DNA of 37,307 nt from Minisyncoccota bacterium (GCA_028691985.1 JAQUYG010000007.1:1-37307); one strand, 5' to 3'. Numbered from the stretch's first letter, positions 1-7,892 are shown. Notes: generated by a model from the sequence alone, not told the origin. Made by a program: numbers and translations.

Positions 1-113
1 TTGTGATGGGATTTTTCAGCAGCTCTAAAAGAATTGGGAAAAGGTTGTTTTTATCCCAGGTAACAAGGGTTAGATTCAAAATTATACAGGAGGAGAAATT
101 GAGTGAGAGTTAG
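1..113 (+). CDS. Possible tail of an upstream reading frame (edge-truncated)
   Basis: The third frame is open from the window edge to a TAG at 111-113. It overlaps the GTG start of the next small gene by 11 bases, which would fit translational coupling. The visible peptide is short and basic, with no recognisable domain. It may equally be chance, since only about 36 codons are visible. Sequence to the left of the window would decide. Confidence 0.2.
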   Translation, partial: VMGFFSSSKRIGKRLFLSQVTRVRFKIIQEEKLSES

Positions 114-309
114 AGTAGGAAGTTATATCTTAAATCTAGGTGTTAACGAAATATTGTTTTTATTTAGTGGATTAACGCTTTCAATCTTTTTAGCGTATAC
201 AGTATTTGTTTCTACCTCAGTATTGGATGAATACCCCAATACTAGCTTATTGATAATAGTAGGAAGCATTGTAGTTTGGATTTTTACTTTTTTCTACTCT
301 CTAGACTGA
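103..309 (+). CDS. Small two-helix membrane protein, unknown function
   Basis: A 68-residue protein with two strongly hydrophobic stretches (about residues 14-35 and 47-64) separated by a short polar loop containing Asp-Glu-Tyr-Pro-Asn. This predicts a helical-hairpin inner-membrane protein. I do not recognise the family. The GTG start at 103 is chosen because a textbook AGGAGG lies at 88-93 with nine bases of spacing. The gene is followed within 25 bases by a strong hairpin terminator, so it is probably monocistronic. That layout matches the other orphan genes further right and differs from the conserved genes, which lack such ribosome-binding sites. The reading frame is well supported; the function is not. 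Confidence 0.6.
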   Translation: MRVRVGSYILNLGVNEILFLFSGLTLSIFLAYTVFVSTSVLDEYPNTSLLIIVGSIVVWIFTFFYSLD

Positions 310-331
310 GATAGTAGATTGAACGACAAAA

Positions 332-388
332 GCAGTTGTGTAATCGTTAGAATTAATTAAACGATTATTGCAACTGTTTATTTTTTTG
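332..388 (+). terminator. Rho-independent terminator of the small membrane protein gene
   Basis: The left arm at 332-348 (CAGTTG..TAATCGTT) pairs with 360-377 (AACGATTA..CAACTG), with a small internal bulge and an AT-rich loop. It is followed by a T-rich run to 387. Confidence 0.75.
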
Positions 389-1124
389 TTTGTGTTAGGT
401 TTTTGAGAAGAATTGAATATATCGAGAAATAGATGATGGGCGGTGGATAGTTAGAAAATCGGAATTGGTTCGAGGGGTTTTGTGATGATATCTTTATGTT
501 TGGTGAATTGTGGTTGCGGGATTCTTGATATTTTGTAGTAACGAAATTTTGGAATGATATATCGGACGATTTTCGCAGTCATTTATTTTTTTGTCCCTGT
601 GATTTTATAAGTTGTGTATTTAATTTAGGTCGTTATAAAAGACAACACTTACTGTCTTGTAAAATGCGACACATCCCAGCACTGCTTGCCACCCTTCCTA
701 GGTGGGGGTATTTTTTTAGGTTTCTGCAGCACATAGAATGTAAGGATAGTGTGTCATAGATTCTGGATCAAAACTCGAACGATAATAAAAAAAACGAGAC
801 CCTACACAAAATTGTGTCTGGCGAGATAAAATATAGATATTAATTATCAAAGAAAACTATGTCAGACAAAAACTTTGTTTTTGCGCGCGAAACGCGGGTG
901 GTAGATTTGAATCTGCTCTCCAAGGTTTGATTTATTGCGCGGGAACTGTGTCTCTGACCGGTTTCCTTATGGTTTGGTTTTAAGATAAAAACTTTTTATG
1001 GCAAATAAATATTATGATGAAAGATATTTTATCGAAACTTAAAAGCGTTATGGACCGGGTTGGAGACTCCGCTCCCGCAAGAAATAAATATTTTCAGATA
1101 CAATTATTTGAACGGTCCCAAAGA
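389..1124. other. Gene-poor intergenic region
   Basis: About 740 bases without a convincing gene. It holds a weak terminator-like stem (CCACC at 689-693 with GGTGG at 701-705, then seven T at 711-717) and a degenerate palindromic repeat near 892-921 (core AGATTTGAATCT followed by CTCTCC) that resembles the dispersed repeats of the right half. Short open frames at 859-930, 998-1042 and 1014-1169 have no ribosome-binding site, and the last runs through the terminator hairpin at 1126-1154, so I do not call them genes. Confidence 0.5.
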
Positions 1125-1156
1125 AAACAGAGGCGAAATGATTTCGTCTCTGTTTT
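1125..1156 (-). terminator. Bidirectional hairpin terminator downstream of the thioredoxin-fold gene
   Basis: A 14-bp stem (AACAGAGGCGAAAT with ATTTCGTCTCTGTT, one G-T pair) around a single-base loop. T-rich tracts lie on both sides, so it can terminate on either strand. It sits about 55 bases beyond the stop of the minus-strand gene at 1209-2291. Confidence 0.7.
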
Positions 1157-1208
1157 TGTTTTGCTATAAAATAATTTTTATAGGTTTTGACAAATTTATA
1201 ATTCTGAA

Positions 1209-2291
1209 TTATTCGCAACTGGCACCAGAGTCACTTCCTTCGCCATATCCGAAACCTGCGGAAGGTGAAGTTGAGCTAAGGGCTTGGTTACATTCTTCAG
1301 GAGCGTTTTCGAATGCGGAACAGACGGAGTTGAGCAGACTCTGTGAGTCTCTTCCAGCGGAAACTTTCGTACCGTTGACGACAAGACTTGGAGATCCGGT
1401 AATTCCGTATGCGTCGACATCCTCTTGGAAGATAGAAAAGACTGGATAGGTTCCTGATTTCCAGGTGCTTTTGTCATTGAATCCGGCAGTAATCTGGTAT
1501 TGATTGTCAGTGGTCTTTACGCAGGAGCCCAACTTGTTTTTGTCGATTCCAACTTGAGCAAGGCAAGTAGTTCCATCACCTGCGCCCAAGAAACATTCAA
1601 GATAAGAAACTAATTTGTCCGGTTCATTCTGCGCGATGCAGTATTGATTAATTTGTTCATTAAGCTCTTTTTCTCCGTGCATAGCATAGTCGCAGAATTT
1701 TAGTTCAAAATCAATCTTGTCGCCTAAGGCTTTTACGACCGGAAGCATTCCTTTTTCGATCTGAGTTCCGTATGGGCAGTGGCTCATAACAAAAAGTTCC
1801 ACGACCGGTTTTTCACTTTTTGTGACTTCGCTGGTAGCAGCGGTTTCGTTGGCAGCGTCTTCTTTGGCTTTTTTGATTTCCTCCATATCAATCGCAGAGG
1901 TGAAGAATTTAGTTTCATCCTTGGTCATATAAGAAGTGTACGCTTGTCCGTTGACATCCAGCTCTACCTTATAGAGTCCACTTTCTTCTGTAATATTAGT
2001 GACAGTCGCCGTATATCCATTGGATACGAGATTCTCGTTGATAAACTTTTCCATTTCGGCTTTGTCGATTGAGGCGCCGAGGACAGCACCTGTGTCTTCT
2101 TTGCCCAACATCGCGTCTAATTTTCCGTTAGTGTAAGCGGAATATGACACTGTGAGAGCGACAATCGCGATGAGAGCGCCGATGAATTTTTTGTTTAGAG
2201 GTTTAGACTTTTTTTCCTCTTTTATTGCTGTGTCAGTTTCGATCGGAGCTTCTACTGTGGTGGTGTCGATCTGGGTTGTTTCTTCTTCCAT
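1209..2291 (-). CDS. Membrane-anchored GILT/DsbA-like thioredoxin-fold protein
   Basis: This 360-residue protein has an acidic cytoplasmic N-terminus, one membrane helix (about 36-52), an extracytoplasmic linker region and a thioredoxin-fold domain (about 162-335). The active-site loop is Ser-His-Cys172-Pro-Tyr-Gly, and the cis-Pro loop Gly-Ser-Pro is at 299-301. Unlike DsbA the loop has only one cysteine, but further cysteines at 200, 218, 233, 243, 257, 324 and 334 could form disulfides or supply the resolving thiol. This pattern resembles GILT-type thiol reductases and related DsbA-like proteins. The likely role is thiol-disulfide exchange or protein folding outside the membrane. The C-terminus is low-complexity Ser/Gly ending Cys-Glu. 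It has its own terminator. The fold is confident; the reaction direction is not. Confidence 0.8.
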   Translation of the reverse strand: MEEETTQIDTTTVEAPIETDTAIKEEKKSKPLNKKFIGALIAIVALTVSYSAYTNGKLDAMLGKEDTGAVLGASIDKAEMEKFINENLVSNGYTATVTNITEESGLYKVELDVNGQAYTSYMTKDETKFFTSAIDMEEIKKAKEDAANETAATSEVTKSEKPVVELFVMSHCPYGTQIEKGMLPVVKALGDKIDFELKFCDYAMHGEKELNEQINQYCIAQNEPDKLVSYLECFLGAGDGTTCLAQVGIDKNKLGSCVKTTDNQYQITAGFNDKSTWKSGTYPVFSIFQEDVDAYGITGSPSLVVNGTKVSAGRDSQSLLNSVCSAFENAPEECNQALSSTSPSAGFGYGEGSDSGASCE

Positions 2292-2382
2292 ATTTTTATA
2301 TGATTATTTAATGATTAAATTATGCTTTATTTTAGCATAAAAAAAGAATTAGTCAAAAAATTATTTTAGGATATCTCGGAGC

Positions 2383-2766
2383 TCAGTTTTCATCGAAAGC
2401 ATTCAGGATATGATTGATTTTTGCCCAGTTTCCGCTATTATCCGTTATGATGGAAATTATATCAATCTGCCAATCGGTATCGGAAGGATAGTCATTTTCC
2501 GCAAGATAAGTCTCGGCGGTTGCGATTATTTTCTGCTGCTTTTTCTCGGTCACAGCTTCTTCGGGAAGTCCGAATTTTTTTACACTCGATTCCGTTCTGG
2601 TTTTGACTTCAATGAAGTGAAGCGAACCTTTTTTCTCTGCTATGATATCGATTTCTCCGAATCTCTTTTGAAAATTATTTTTGAGAATTTCAAAATCGTT
2701 TTTCTCTAGAAATTTGCGTGCCAGATCTTCACCCCAGTCCCCGAAATTTCTCTTTGAGCTAGGCAT
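2383..2766 (-). CDS. yraN: YraN family (UPF0102) nuclease-fold protein
   Basis: This 127-residue protein is the usual length for UPF0102. It shows the family landmarks: an N-terminal Gly-Glu-Asp-Leu-Ala helix (12-16), Phe-Gly-Glu-Ile-Asp-Ile-Ile (36-42) and Phe-Ile-Glu-Val-Lys-Thr-Arg (51-57). Together these form the D/E-x-K core of the restriction-endonuclease-like fold. Its cellular function is poorly defined; DNA processing or repair has been proposed for the family. The start is the ATG eight bases after the stop of the preceding small membrane protein gene, so the two are probably co-transcribed. No Shine-Dalgarno sequence is visible. Confidence 0.9.
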   Translation of the reverse strand: MPSSKRNFGDWGEDLARKFLEKNDFEILKNNFQKRFGEIDIIAEKKGSLHFIEVKTRTESSVKKFGLPEEAVTEKKQQKIIATAETYLAENDYPSDTDWQIDIISIITDNSGNWAKINHILNAFDEN

Positions 2767-2774
2767 TTTGTAGA

Positions 2775-3011
2775 TTAAAACATATTAAAAATCTGGTCGG
2801 TCATGGTCTCTAGAATGTTGCTTTTTTGGTCGTAATAATAGAGGATCACCAGAATTGCGATTATAAAAATCATTACACTCAGTACGCCTAAGAATTCTTT
2901 TTTCATTCCATCTTGTGCAGCTCCGGCGACAATTGGCACTTTTTTATCTTCATTTACGCTTTTTTCTGGCGCCTTGTTCTCGGCTCTAAATTTATTCTTT
3001 TTCCTGCTCAT
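2775..3011 (-). CDS. Small single-pass membrane protein
   Basis: This 78-residue protein has a charged Lys/Glu-rich N-terminal half, one membrane helix (about 40-60, rich in Ile, Val and Leu) and a short C-terminal tail containing Tyr-Tyr-Tyr-Asp. I do not recognise a family. It lies eight bases upstream of yraN on the same strand and is presumably in the same transcript. Lysine-rich small membrane proteins like this are common in Patescibacteria, but nothing visible suggests a specific role. Confidence 0.65.
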   Translation of the reverse strand: MSRKKNKFRAENKAPEKSVNEDKKVPIVAGAAQDGMKKEFLGVLSVMIFIIAILVILYYYDQKSNILETMTDQIFNMF

Positions 3012-3484
3012 CTCTTTGATTTATTAAGTTTTTTAAAGGCAATATTATTGTATAACTACGCGGTAGTTATTGCAAATTTCTTTAAGATACGCTAATTATC
3101 GGTTAGGAGGATGATTTTATCTCCTGGCAGGTGGAGCAGAATCACTTGATGTTTAAAATGATATCAAGTTTGTTTTTAATCTGCGCAGCTATCTGATATG
3201 GTAATACTGGAGCGTATGCGGTGCATTTTTCATATTTGGATAATCGCGTGGGTTAAAATCACCCCCCTCCCCTTTTTTTTGCGGAGTTTCGTTACTGCGA
3301 AATATCCGGCAGTTGCGAAGTATAATGATTAAACAGTATAGTTTTGTAAAAAAGAAACATAACACAGATTCCGAGTCAAAGCCTGGAATGACACACGGAA
3401 TATATTCGTTGTGAGGGCTTGAGCATAAGAAGGGGATTTTTCGACTGCGCTATCGCTTCGCTTAAAAATGACACATAAAAAATA
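3012..3484. other. Repeat-bearing intergenic region
   Basis: No gene is seen. Around 3132-3200 is a degenerate copy of the dispersed palindromic repeat: GGAGCAGA, later TTTTTAATCTGCGCAGCTAT. It appears interrupted by a separate inverted repeat (ACTTGAT at 3144-3150 and ATCAAGT at 3163-3169). From 3366 to 3475 are fragments of another repeat type (GATTCCGAGTCAAAGCCTGG and a segment ending AAAAATGACAC) that resemble the mobile-looking repeats near 30760 and 33400. Confidence 0.45.
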
Positions 3485-5299
3485 TCAATTTTTTTTGAGA
3501 ACGGAGAGGAAGGCTTCTTGCGGGATATCTACTTTTCCGATGGATTTCATTTTTTTCTTGCCTTTTTTTTGCTTGTCTAGAAGTTTGTTCTTGCGCGATA
3601 CATCTCCGCCGTAGAGTTTGGCAGTTACATCTTTCCGGAAAGGTTTGATAGTTTCGCGGGCGACGATTTTTCCCGAGATGGCGGCCTGCAAAGCGATGGC
3701 GAAGTTTTGGCGTGGAATGGCCTCTTTGAGTTTCTCAACAATTTTCTTCCCCTCAGTATGCGCTTCTTCGCGAGGAACGATACGGCTGAAAGCCTCCACT
3801 TTTTCATCTGCAATCAGTATATCAAGTTTTATGAGATTACCAAGGCGAAAGCCGATCGGCTCATAGCTCATTGAGGCATAACCGCTGGAAATGCTCTTGA
3901 GATTGTCGTAAAAATCAACGATGATATTTAAAAGTGGTGCTTCATAAGTGAGAATAACACGGTCCTTGGAAAGGTAACTGGTGCTCTTATAGGTGGCGCG
4001 GGAATTTTCAGCAAGTGCCATAACTCTACCGATTTTGTCTTCCGGCAGAACTATTTCCAGTTTGGCCCAAGGTTCTCTGATTTCTGCTAGATGGTTCGGG
4101 TCAGGCATCCCAGCTGGTGAGAAAATCATTTCTTCTTCGCCTGTTTTCTTGACGACCTGATAAGATACACTCGGCGTGGTCACAACTAGATTCATGTCGT
4201 ACTCGCGAGTAAGCCTCTCGCTTACAATTTCTAAATGAAGCATTCCCAAAAATCCACAACGGAATCCTCTTCCAAGTGCAGTGGAACTCTCCGGTTCGAA
4301 AGAAAGAGAAGCGTCGCTAAGCTTGAGTTTATCTAGTGCATCGCGGAGAGCTGGGTAGTCCGCTCCGTCAATCGGGTAGACGCTCGCAAAAACAACCGGA
4401 CGCACTTCTTTATAGCCAGGAAGTTGGGAAACTTTGCCTGCATTTTCTTCGGCAAAAGCTTCGTGCAGGTTGGTGATTGTGTCTCCTACTCGGCATTTGC
4501 CAACCTCTTTAAGTCCGGTGGCGATGTAGCCGATTTCTCCAGTTTGGAGCGAATCTCTTTTCTTGAGTTCGGGAGTGATGATGCCCAGTTCTAATATTTC
4601 CGATGCCGCTTTACTTCCCAAAAAGGCTATTTCTTCTCCAACCTTGATTTCGCCGTCCACGATTCTGACTTGCGCGACTACGCCTTTGTAGCTGTCGAAG
4701 TAGGAGTCAAAAATGAGCGCCCTCGCAGGAGCATTAATATCTCCCGTCGGGCAGGGAACTTCGCTTATCACTCTTGCTAGGATTTTTTCTACATTTTCTC
4801 CCGTCTTAGCAGAGATTTTTAGGATATCTTCGCGTTCGCAGCCAATCAGGTCCATAATTTCCTGTTCAACTTCTGGTACCATCGCGCTGGGCATATCGAT
4901 TTTATTGATGGTGGGAATGATGATTAGATCCTGCTCCATTGCTAAATAGAGGTTTGCAATCGTCTGCGCCTGGATGCCTTGTGTCGCATCGACGAGCAAA
5001 ATGGCGCCTTCGACGGCGGCGAGGGATCTAGAAACTTCATAAGTGAAATCCACATGACCGGGGGTGTCTATGAGGTTGAGTATATATTTTTTCCCCTTAT
5101 CTTTGTATTCCATTTTGACTGGTTGGAGTTTGATGGTGATGCCACGTTCGCGTTCCAGGTCCATCTGATCGAGAAGTTGGGCTTTCATCTTGCGGTCTTC
5201 GACAGTATGAGTGATTTCAATAAGCCGATCCGCCAGAGTTGATTTTCCGTGGTCAATGTGGGCGATAATACAAAAATTTCTAATATTTTCTAAATTCAT
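3485..5299 (-). CDS. lepA: Elongation factor 4 (LepA), ribosomal back-translocase GTPase
   Basis: The protein is full length at 604 residues. The GTPase domain shows Ala-His-Ile-Asp-His-Gly-Lys-Ser (13-20), the switch I region Glu-Arg-Gly-Ile-Thr, Asp-Thr-Pro-Gly-His (78-82) and Asn-Lys-Ile-Asp (132-135). Domain II and the EF-G-like domains follow. The LepA-specific C-terminal domain ends with the lysine-rich Lys-Lys-Gly-Lys-Lys-Lys-Met-Lys segment. It acts on translating ribosomes in the cytoplasm and affects initiation and elongation under stress. The ATG start gives the canonical N-terminus, but no Shine-Dalgarno sequence precedes it. The upstream leader contains a conspicuous structured segment, annotated separately. 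Confidence 0.98.
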   Translation of the reverse strand: MNLENIRNFCIIAHIDHGKSTLADRLIEITHTVEDRKMKAQLLDQMDLERERGITIKLQPVKMEYKDKGKKYILNLIDTPGHVDFTYEVSRSLAAVEGAILLVDATQGIQAQTIANLYLAMEQDLIIIPTINKIDMPSAMVPEVEQEIMDLIGCEREDILKISAKTGENVEKILARVISEVPCPTGDINAPARALIFDSYFDSYKGVVAQVRIVDGEIKVGEEIAFLGSKAASEILELGIITPELKKRDSLQTGEIGYIATGLKEVGKCRVGDTITNLHEAFAEENAGKVSQLPGYKEVRPVVFASVYPIDGADYPALRDALDKLKLSDASLSFEPESSTALGRGFRCGFLGMLHLEIVSERLTREYDMNLVVTTPSVSYQVVKKTGEEEMIFSPAGMPDPNHLAEIREPWAKLEIVLPEDKIGRVMALAENSRATYKSTSYLSKDRVILTYEAPLLNIIVDFYDNLKSISSGYASMSYEPIGFRLGNLIKLDILIADEKVEAFSRIVPREEAHTEGKKIVEKLKEAIPRQNFAIALQAAISGKIVARETIKPFRKDVTAKLYGGDVSRKNKLLDKQKKGKKKMKSIGKVDIPQEAFLSVLKKN

Positions 5300-5362
5300 T
5301 TCGTTATGGGAATATCTGATTAGATTGGAAAATTTCTAATATTAAGGATCCCTAGAAAAGGG

Positions 5363-5441
5363 AGGTTTGATTTTTAGTATTTCTTCGCTTAGAAACTTTA
5401 TCTTGAAATCAAACCCTAAAGAACGGTTCCAGAGAACCGCT
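5363..5441 (-). promoter_or_regulatory. Structured leader upstream of lepA (candidate RNA element)
   Basis: About 65 to 140 bases upstream of lepA there are two potential hairpins. A long one pairs AGGTTTGATTT (5363-5373) with AAATCAAACCC (5406-5416) and has a nested TTTCT..AGAAA stem inside. A short one pairs CGGTTC with GAACCG (5424-5440). No T-run follows, so it is not a simple terminator. It could be a regulatory leader RNA; no known riboswitch class is recognised. Confidence 0.3.
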
Positions 5442-5542
5442 TCTGTGAAAAAACTGCTTAAAATAAAGCGATATATCTATAATCTATTATAGTTTGGGCT
5501 TTTTGGCAAATAAATGAAATGGATTATATTAGGTTAAAATAT

Positions 5543-5571
5543 TTGACAAATTTTATGAATGTGTTGTATTG
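5543..5571 (+). promoter_or_regulatory. Possible sigma-70-type promoter
   Basis: A perfect TTGACA at 5543-5548 is followed after 17 bases by GTATTG (5566-5571), a weak -10. It lies 30 bases before a ribosome-binding site and a very short open frame. Confidence 0.35.
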
Positions 5572-5601
5572 AAAACAAGATTGGCCATAAAGAGGTAAAA
5601 A

Positions 5602-5658
5602 ATGGATAGTGTTTGTTATGTTTCTCCAGTGGGCAGAAGAAAAAGCTTTGATGCTTGA
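5602..5658 (+). CDS. Possible 18-residue peptide in a mini-cassette
   Basis: An ATG at 5602 opens an 18-codon frame (Met-Asp-Ser-Val-Cys-Tyr-Val-Ser-Pro-Val-Gly-Arg-Arg...). An AGAGG lies six bases upstream, a TTGACA-type promoter lies further upstream, and the strong hairpin terminator at 5707-5733 follows. Promoter, ribosome-binding site, frame and terminator therefore occur in the right order and spacing, as in the longer orphan genes. The frame is too short to support by composition and may be chance. The terminator is shared with the convergent murJ gene. Confidence 0.25.
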   Translation: MDSVCYVSPVGRRKSFDA

Positions 5659-5706
5659 TAATGTTTATTTTTGAGATTCATGCATAAAAAGTGTTGCGAC
5701 AGCAAT

Positions 5707-5733
5707 AAAAAACGGAACGAGACTCCGTTTTTT
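5707..5733 (-). terminator. Bidirectional terminator downstream of murJ
   Basis: AAAAAACGGA (5707-5716) pairs with TCCGTTTTTT (5724-5733) around a seven-base loop, giving a T-run on both strands. It lies 11 bases beyond the murJ stop. Confidence 0.8.
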
Positions 5734-5743
5734 GAAATCAATT

Positions 5744-7351
5744 TTATTCCTCCACGATAATTTCTGTGGTTTTGATCTTGGTTTTGAATATCTTTCGTCG
5801 GAAGGAATTTTTGAATTGGTTGAATTCTTCGATTTGAAATATCCATCCCCAGGCGAAATAGACGAATAGCATCGCAGTCCCAGATAGTGCGCCTTGGATG
5901 CCAATGCCGAAAAAAGTGCGGGTGTTTAGATATGGTTCGACGGCATAGAGAGTTTTATAACCGATGAGTCCTGCGATGATTGCAGAAAAGGAAATCTGTA
6001 CGATAGCGATGTAGAAGTTTCTCGGTACGGCGCTGAGATATTTTTTGTTGAGAAGTATAAAAAGAATAGTGGCGTTGAGGATGCTGGAAAGGGTGAAGGC
6101 TCCGACTAGACCGTTGAGCTCAAATTTGGGCGACAGCCAAAGAGCCAGAATTATATTCATGATGGCGCTGAAGAAGGCCGCATAAAAAGGTGTTTTGGAA
6201 TCGTGAAGAGCCCAGAATGCTCGGGAAAAAAGTGGTACGAGTGATTGTGCAAAAAGGCTGATGCAAAAAATGTATAGCGCGTCGATGGTTGCTACTGTCG
6301 ATGTCCAGTCGAAATAGCCGTGGCCGTAGATGACACGCACGGCCTGTGCACGGAAAACGATCAGGAAAATGCTGAGTGGGATTATGAAGTATAAAATTTG
6401 TTTGGTAGTCGAAAGCAGGACTTCGGTGAATCTTTCTCGATGATGCTTGTCACTGAATTCTGAGAGGGTGGGGAAACAGGCGACTGCAAAAGAGATGGCG
6501 AAAATTCCGAGCGGAAAACTTTGCAGATCGTTCGCGTAGGTGAATGCGGTTATGCTGCCTGCTGCGAGAGTGGAAGCTATGATGGTGACCACGAAGGGAT
6601 TGATTTGGGAAATAATCATTGTGAAAATGCGGGGAATCATAATTTTAATGATTGTCCGCACTTCTTCGCTTTTGGTGTTTACAAACATCTTGTATTTGAA
6701 GCCGAGCATTTTGACGCTGGGAAATTGGATTATGAATTGGAGGAATGCGCCAATCGGCACCCCCCAAGCGAGGCCTGCAAGTCCATAGTTTTTTGCTAAA
6801 ACGATTGCTCCAAAAATAATACCGAGATTGTAGACGATAGGAGAGAGGGAATAGACTAGAAATCTCTTATAAGATTGCAGGATCCCTCCAGTAATGCTGG
6901 AAAGAAGCATAAAAATCGGGCTCAGGAACATGATTCGGGTGAGCTCGACAGTTTTTTGTTTTTTTTCTGCATCAAAACCAGGAACGATGAGGTCGATAAT
7001 CCATGGGGCAAGGATCATGGATATGATAGTAACTCCCGACAGGACTATGAAGAGAATATTGAGAATGTTGTTGGCTGCTTTGAAAGCTTCTTCTTTTTTA
7101 TCCTCTGCGATGAGTTTTGCGAAGACGGGTATGAATCCGGCAGAGAGGGCTCCGAGGACTATGATATTGAAAATAAAGTCGGGAATGCGGAAAGCGGCAA
7201 GATAGATATCTATATCATTTGTGGGGAAGTTGTTGGCAAGGATGCTGTTTTTCAATACTCCTAAAAACTTGGCGGCAAGCGTCATAACGCCAATAATAAA
7301 AGCCGCAGAAGTGATAGATGCGGATTCTCGGTTGATGAATTTTTTAATCAT
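5744..7351 (-). CDS. murJ: MurJ (MviN) lipid II flippase
   Basis: At 535 residues, the protein has about fourteen hydrophobic membrane segments and the typical MurJ beginning: an N-terminal Ala-Ala-Lys-Phe-Leu-Gly segment, then Phe-Arg-Ile-Pro-Asp-Phe (53-58) and Gly-Ala-Leu-Ser-Ala-Gly-Phe-Ile-Pro-Val-Phe (66-76). MurJ belongs to the MOP exporter superfamily and flips lipid II across the cytoplasmic membrane for peptidoglycan synthesis. The cell therefore probably makes a peptidoglycan wall. The start is ATG at 7351, without a clear Shine-Dalgarno sequence. Its promoter is shared back-to-back with the plus-strand orphan gene at 7472. A strong terminator follows. Confidence 0.95.
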   Translation of the reverse strand: MIKKFINRESASITSAAFIIGVMTLAAKFLGVLKNSILANNFPTNDIDIYLAAFRIPDFIFNIIVLGALSAGFIPVFAKLIAEDKKEEAFKAANNILNILFIVLSGVTIISMILAPWIIDLIVPGFDAEKKQKTVELTRIMFLSPIFMLLSSITGGILQSYKRFLVYSLSPIVYNLGIIFGAIVLAKNYGLAGLAWGVPIGAFLQFIIQFPSVKMLGFKYKMFVNTKSEEVRTIIKIMIPRIFTMIISQINPFVVTIIASTLAAGSITAFTYANDLQSFPLGIFAISFAVACFPTLSEFSDKHHRERFTEVLLSTTKQILYFIIPLSIFLIVFRAQAVRVIYGHGYFDWTSTVATIDALYIFCISLFAQSLVPLFSRAFWALHDSKTPFYAAFFSAIMNIILALWLSPKFELNGLVGAFTLSSILNATILFILLNKKYLSAVPRNFYIAIVQISFSAIIAGLIGYKTLYAVEPYLNTRTFFGIGIQGALSGTAMLFVYFAWGWIFQIEEFNQFKNSFRRKIFKTKIKTTEIIVEE

Positions 7352-7384
7352 TAGCGGAGGAATTATTCCTGATTTAACATTTTT

Positions 7385-7413
7385 ATTCTATATCATATTG
7401 ACGGGTTTGACAA
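7385..7413 (-). promoter_or_regulatory. murJ promoter, overlapping a divergent promoter
   Basis: On the minus strand TTGTCA (7413-7408) and TAGAAT (7390-7385) are separated by 17 bases, about 34 bases upstream of the murJ start. The -35 hexamer physically overlaps the -35 of the plus-strand promoter at 7407-7412. Confidence 0.55.
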
Positions 7414-7435
7414 AAAGGAAAGGAGCTGGTAGCTT
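7407..7435 (+). promoter_or_regulatory. Promoter of the orphan gene at 7472
   Basis: A perfect TTGACA at 7407-7412 is followed after 17 bases by TAGCTT (7430-7435) and then by AT-rich DNA. It precedes the gene by 36 bases and shares its -35 with the divergent murJ promoter. Confidence 0.5.
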
Positions 7436-7471
7436 AATATAAAATATAAATTAAAGGGAGAGATTTTTTAA

Positions 7472-7843
7472 ATGTATGTAAGAGTGATTTACAAAAAAAA
7501 ATTAACAGAGGAGTTAGAAGAGGTGCTTGCAAGTGCTTGTTGTCCTCAAAAGCTGATAATAATCAAAAGAGGTGCATTAGAAGTCGTTTCTCCCTATAAT
7601 TGGATTATTTTGGATGAGAACGAGGGCATTGAAGCAATAGAAATTTATTACGGAAAGGGTTCCATAAAGTGGAAAGTAAATTTTAATATGGTATTAGCGG
7701 ATTTCCATAGTATTCTATTTGGCGCAGAATGGATCCCGGAAATCGTTATGCCTTCAGGAGAAAATTTTTGTTTATTGCCCGAGGGGTGGAATAAACGATC
7801 AAAAAAACAGAATCAACCAATGCTTTGTGGTATTGGAGGATAA
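7472..7843 (+). CDS. Orphan protein of unknown function (123 aa)
   Basis: A soluble, mixed alpha/beta-looking protein with an N-terminal Met-Tyr-Val-Arg-Val strand, a Cys-Cys-Pro at 23-25, a Trp-rich middle and a polar Lys/Gln-rich tail. I do not recognise it. The ATG at 7472 is preceded by GGGAGAG (7455-7461), and a TTGACA promoter lies 36 bases upstream. A short hairpin terminator follows within 12 bases, so it is a stand-alone transcription unit. The strong initiation signals contrast with the divergent murJ. An alternative overlapping frame from 7719 to 7937 runs through the terminator and next promoter and is rejected. Confidence 0.6.
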   Translation: MYVRVIYKKKLTEELEEVLASACCPQKLIIIKRGALEVVSPYNWIILDENEGIEAIEIYYGKGSIKWKVNFNMVLADFHSILFGAEWIPEIVMPSGENFCLLPEGWNKRSKKQNQPMLCGIGG

Positions 7844-7853
7844 ATCCAAAAAT

Positions 7854-7881
7854 GCGGACTTTAAGTTCGCTAATTTTTTTT
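7854..7881 (+). terminator. Terminator of the orphan gene
   Basis: GCGGAC (7854-7859) pairs with GTTCGC (7865-7870) around a five-base loop, with one G-T pair. A run of eight or nine T follows at 7873-7881. Confidence 0.65.
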
Positions 7882-7892
7882 GTACGAAAGGT

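Noticed and set aside
1014-1169. A 51-codon frame starting ATG-ATG-AAA
   Set aside because: No ribosome-binding site, and it ends inside the terminator hairpin region.
1060-1449. A 129-codon plus-strand frame
   Set aside because: Begins in a gene-poor gap, runs through the terminator hairpin at 1126-1154 and then overlaps the thioredoxin-fold gene antisense.
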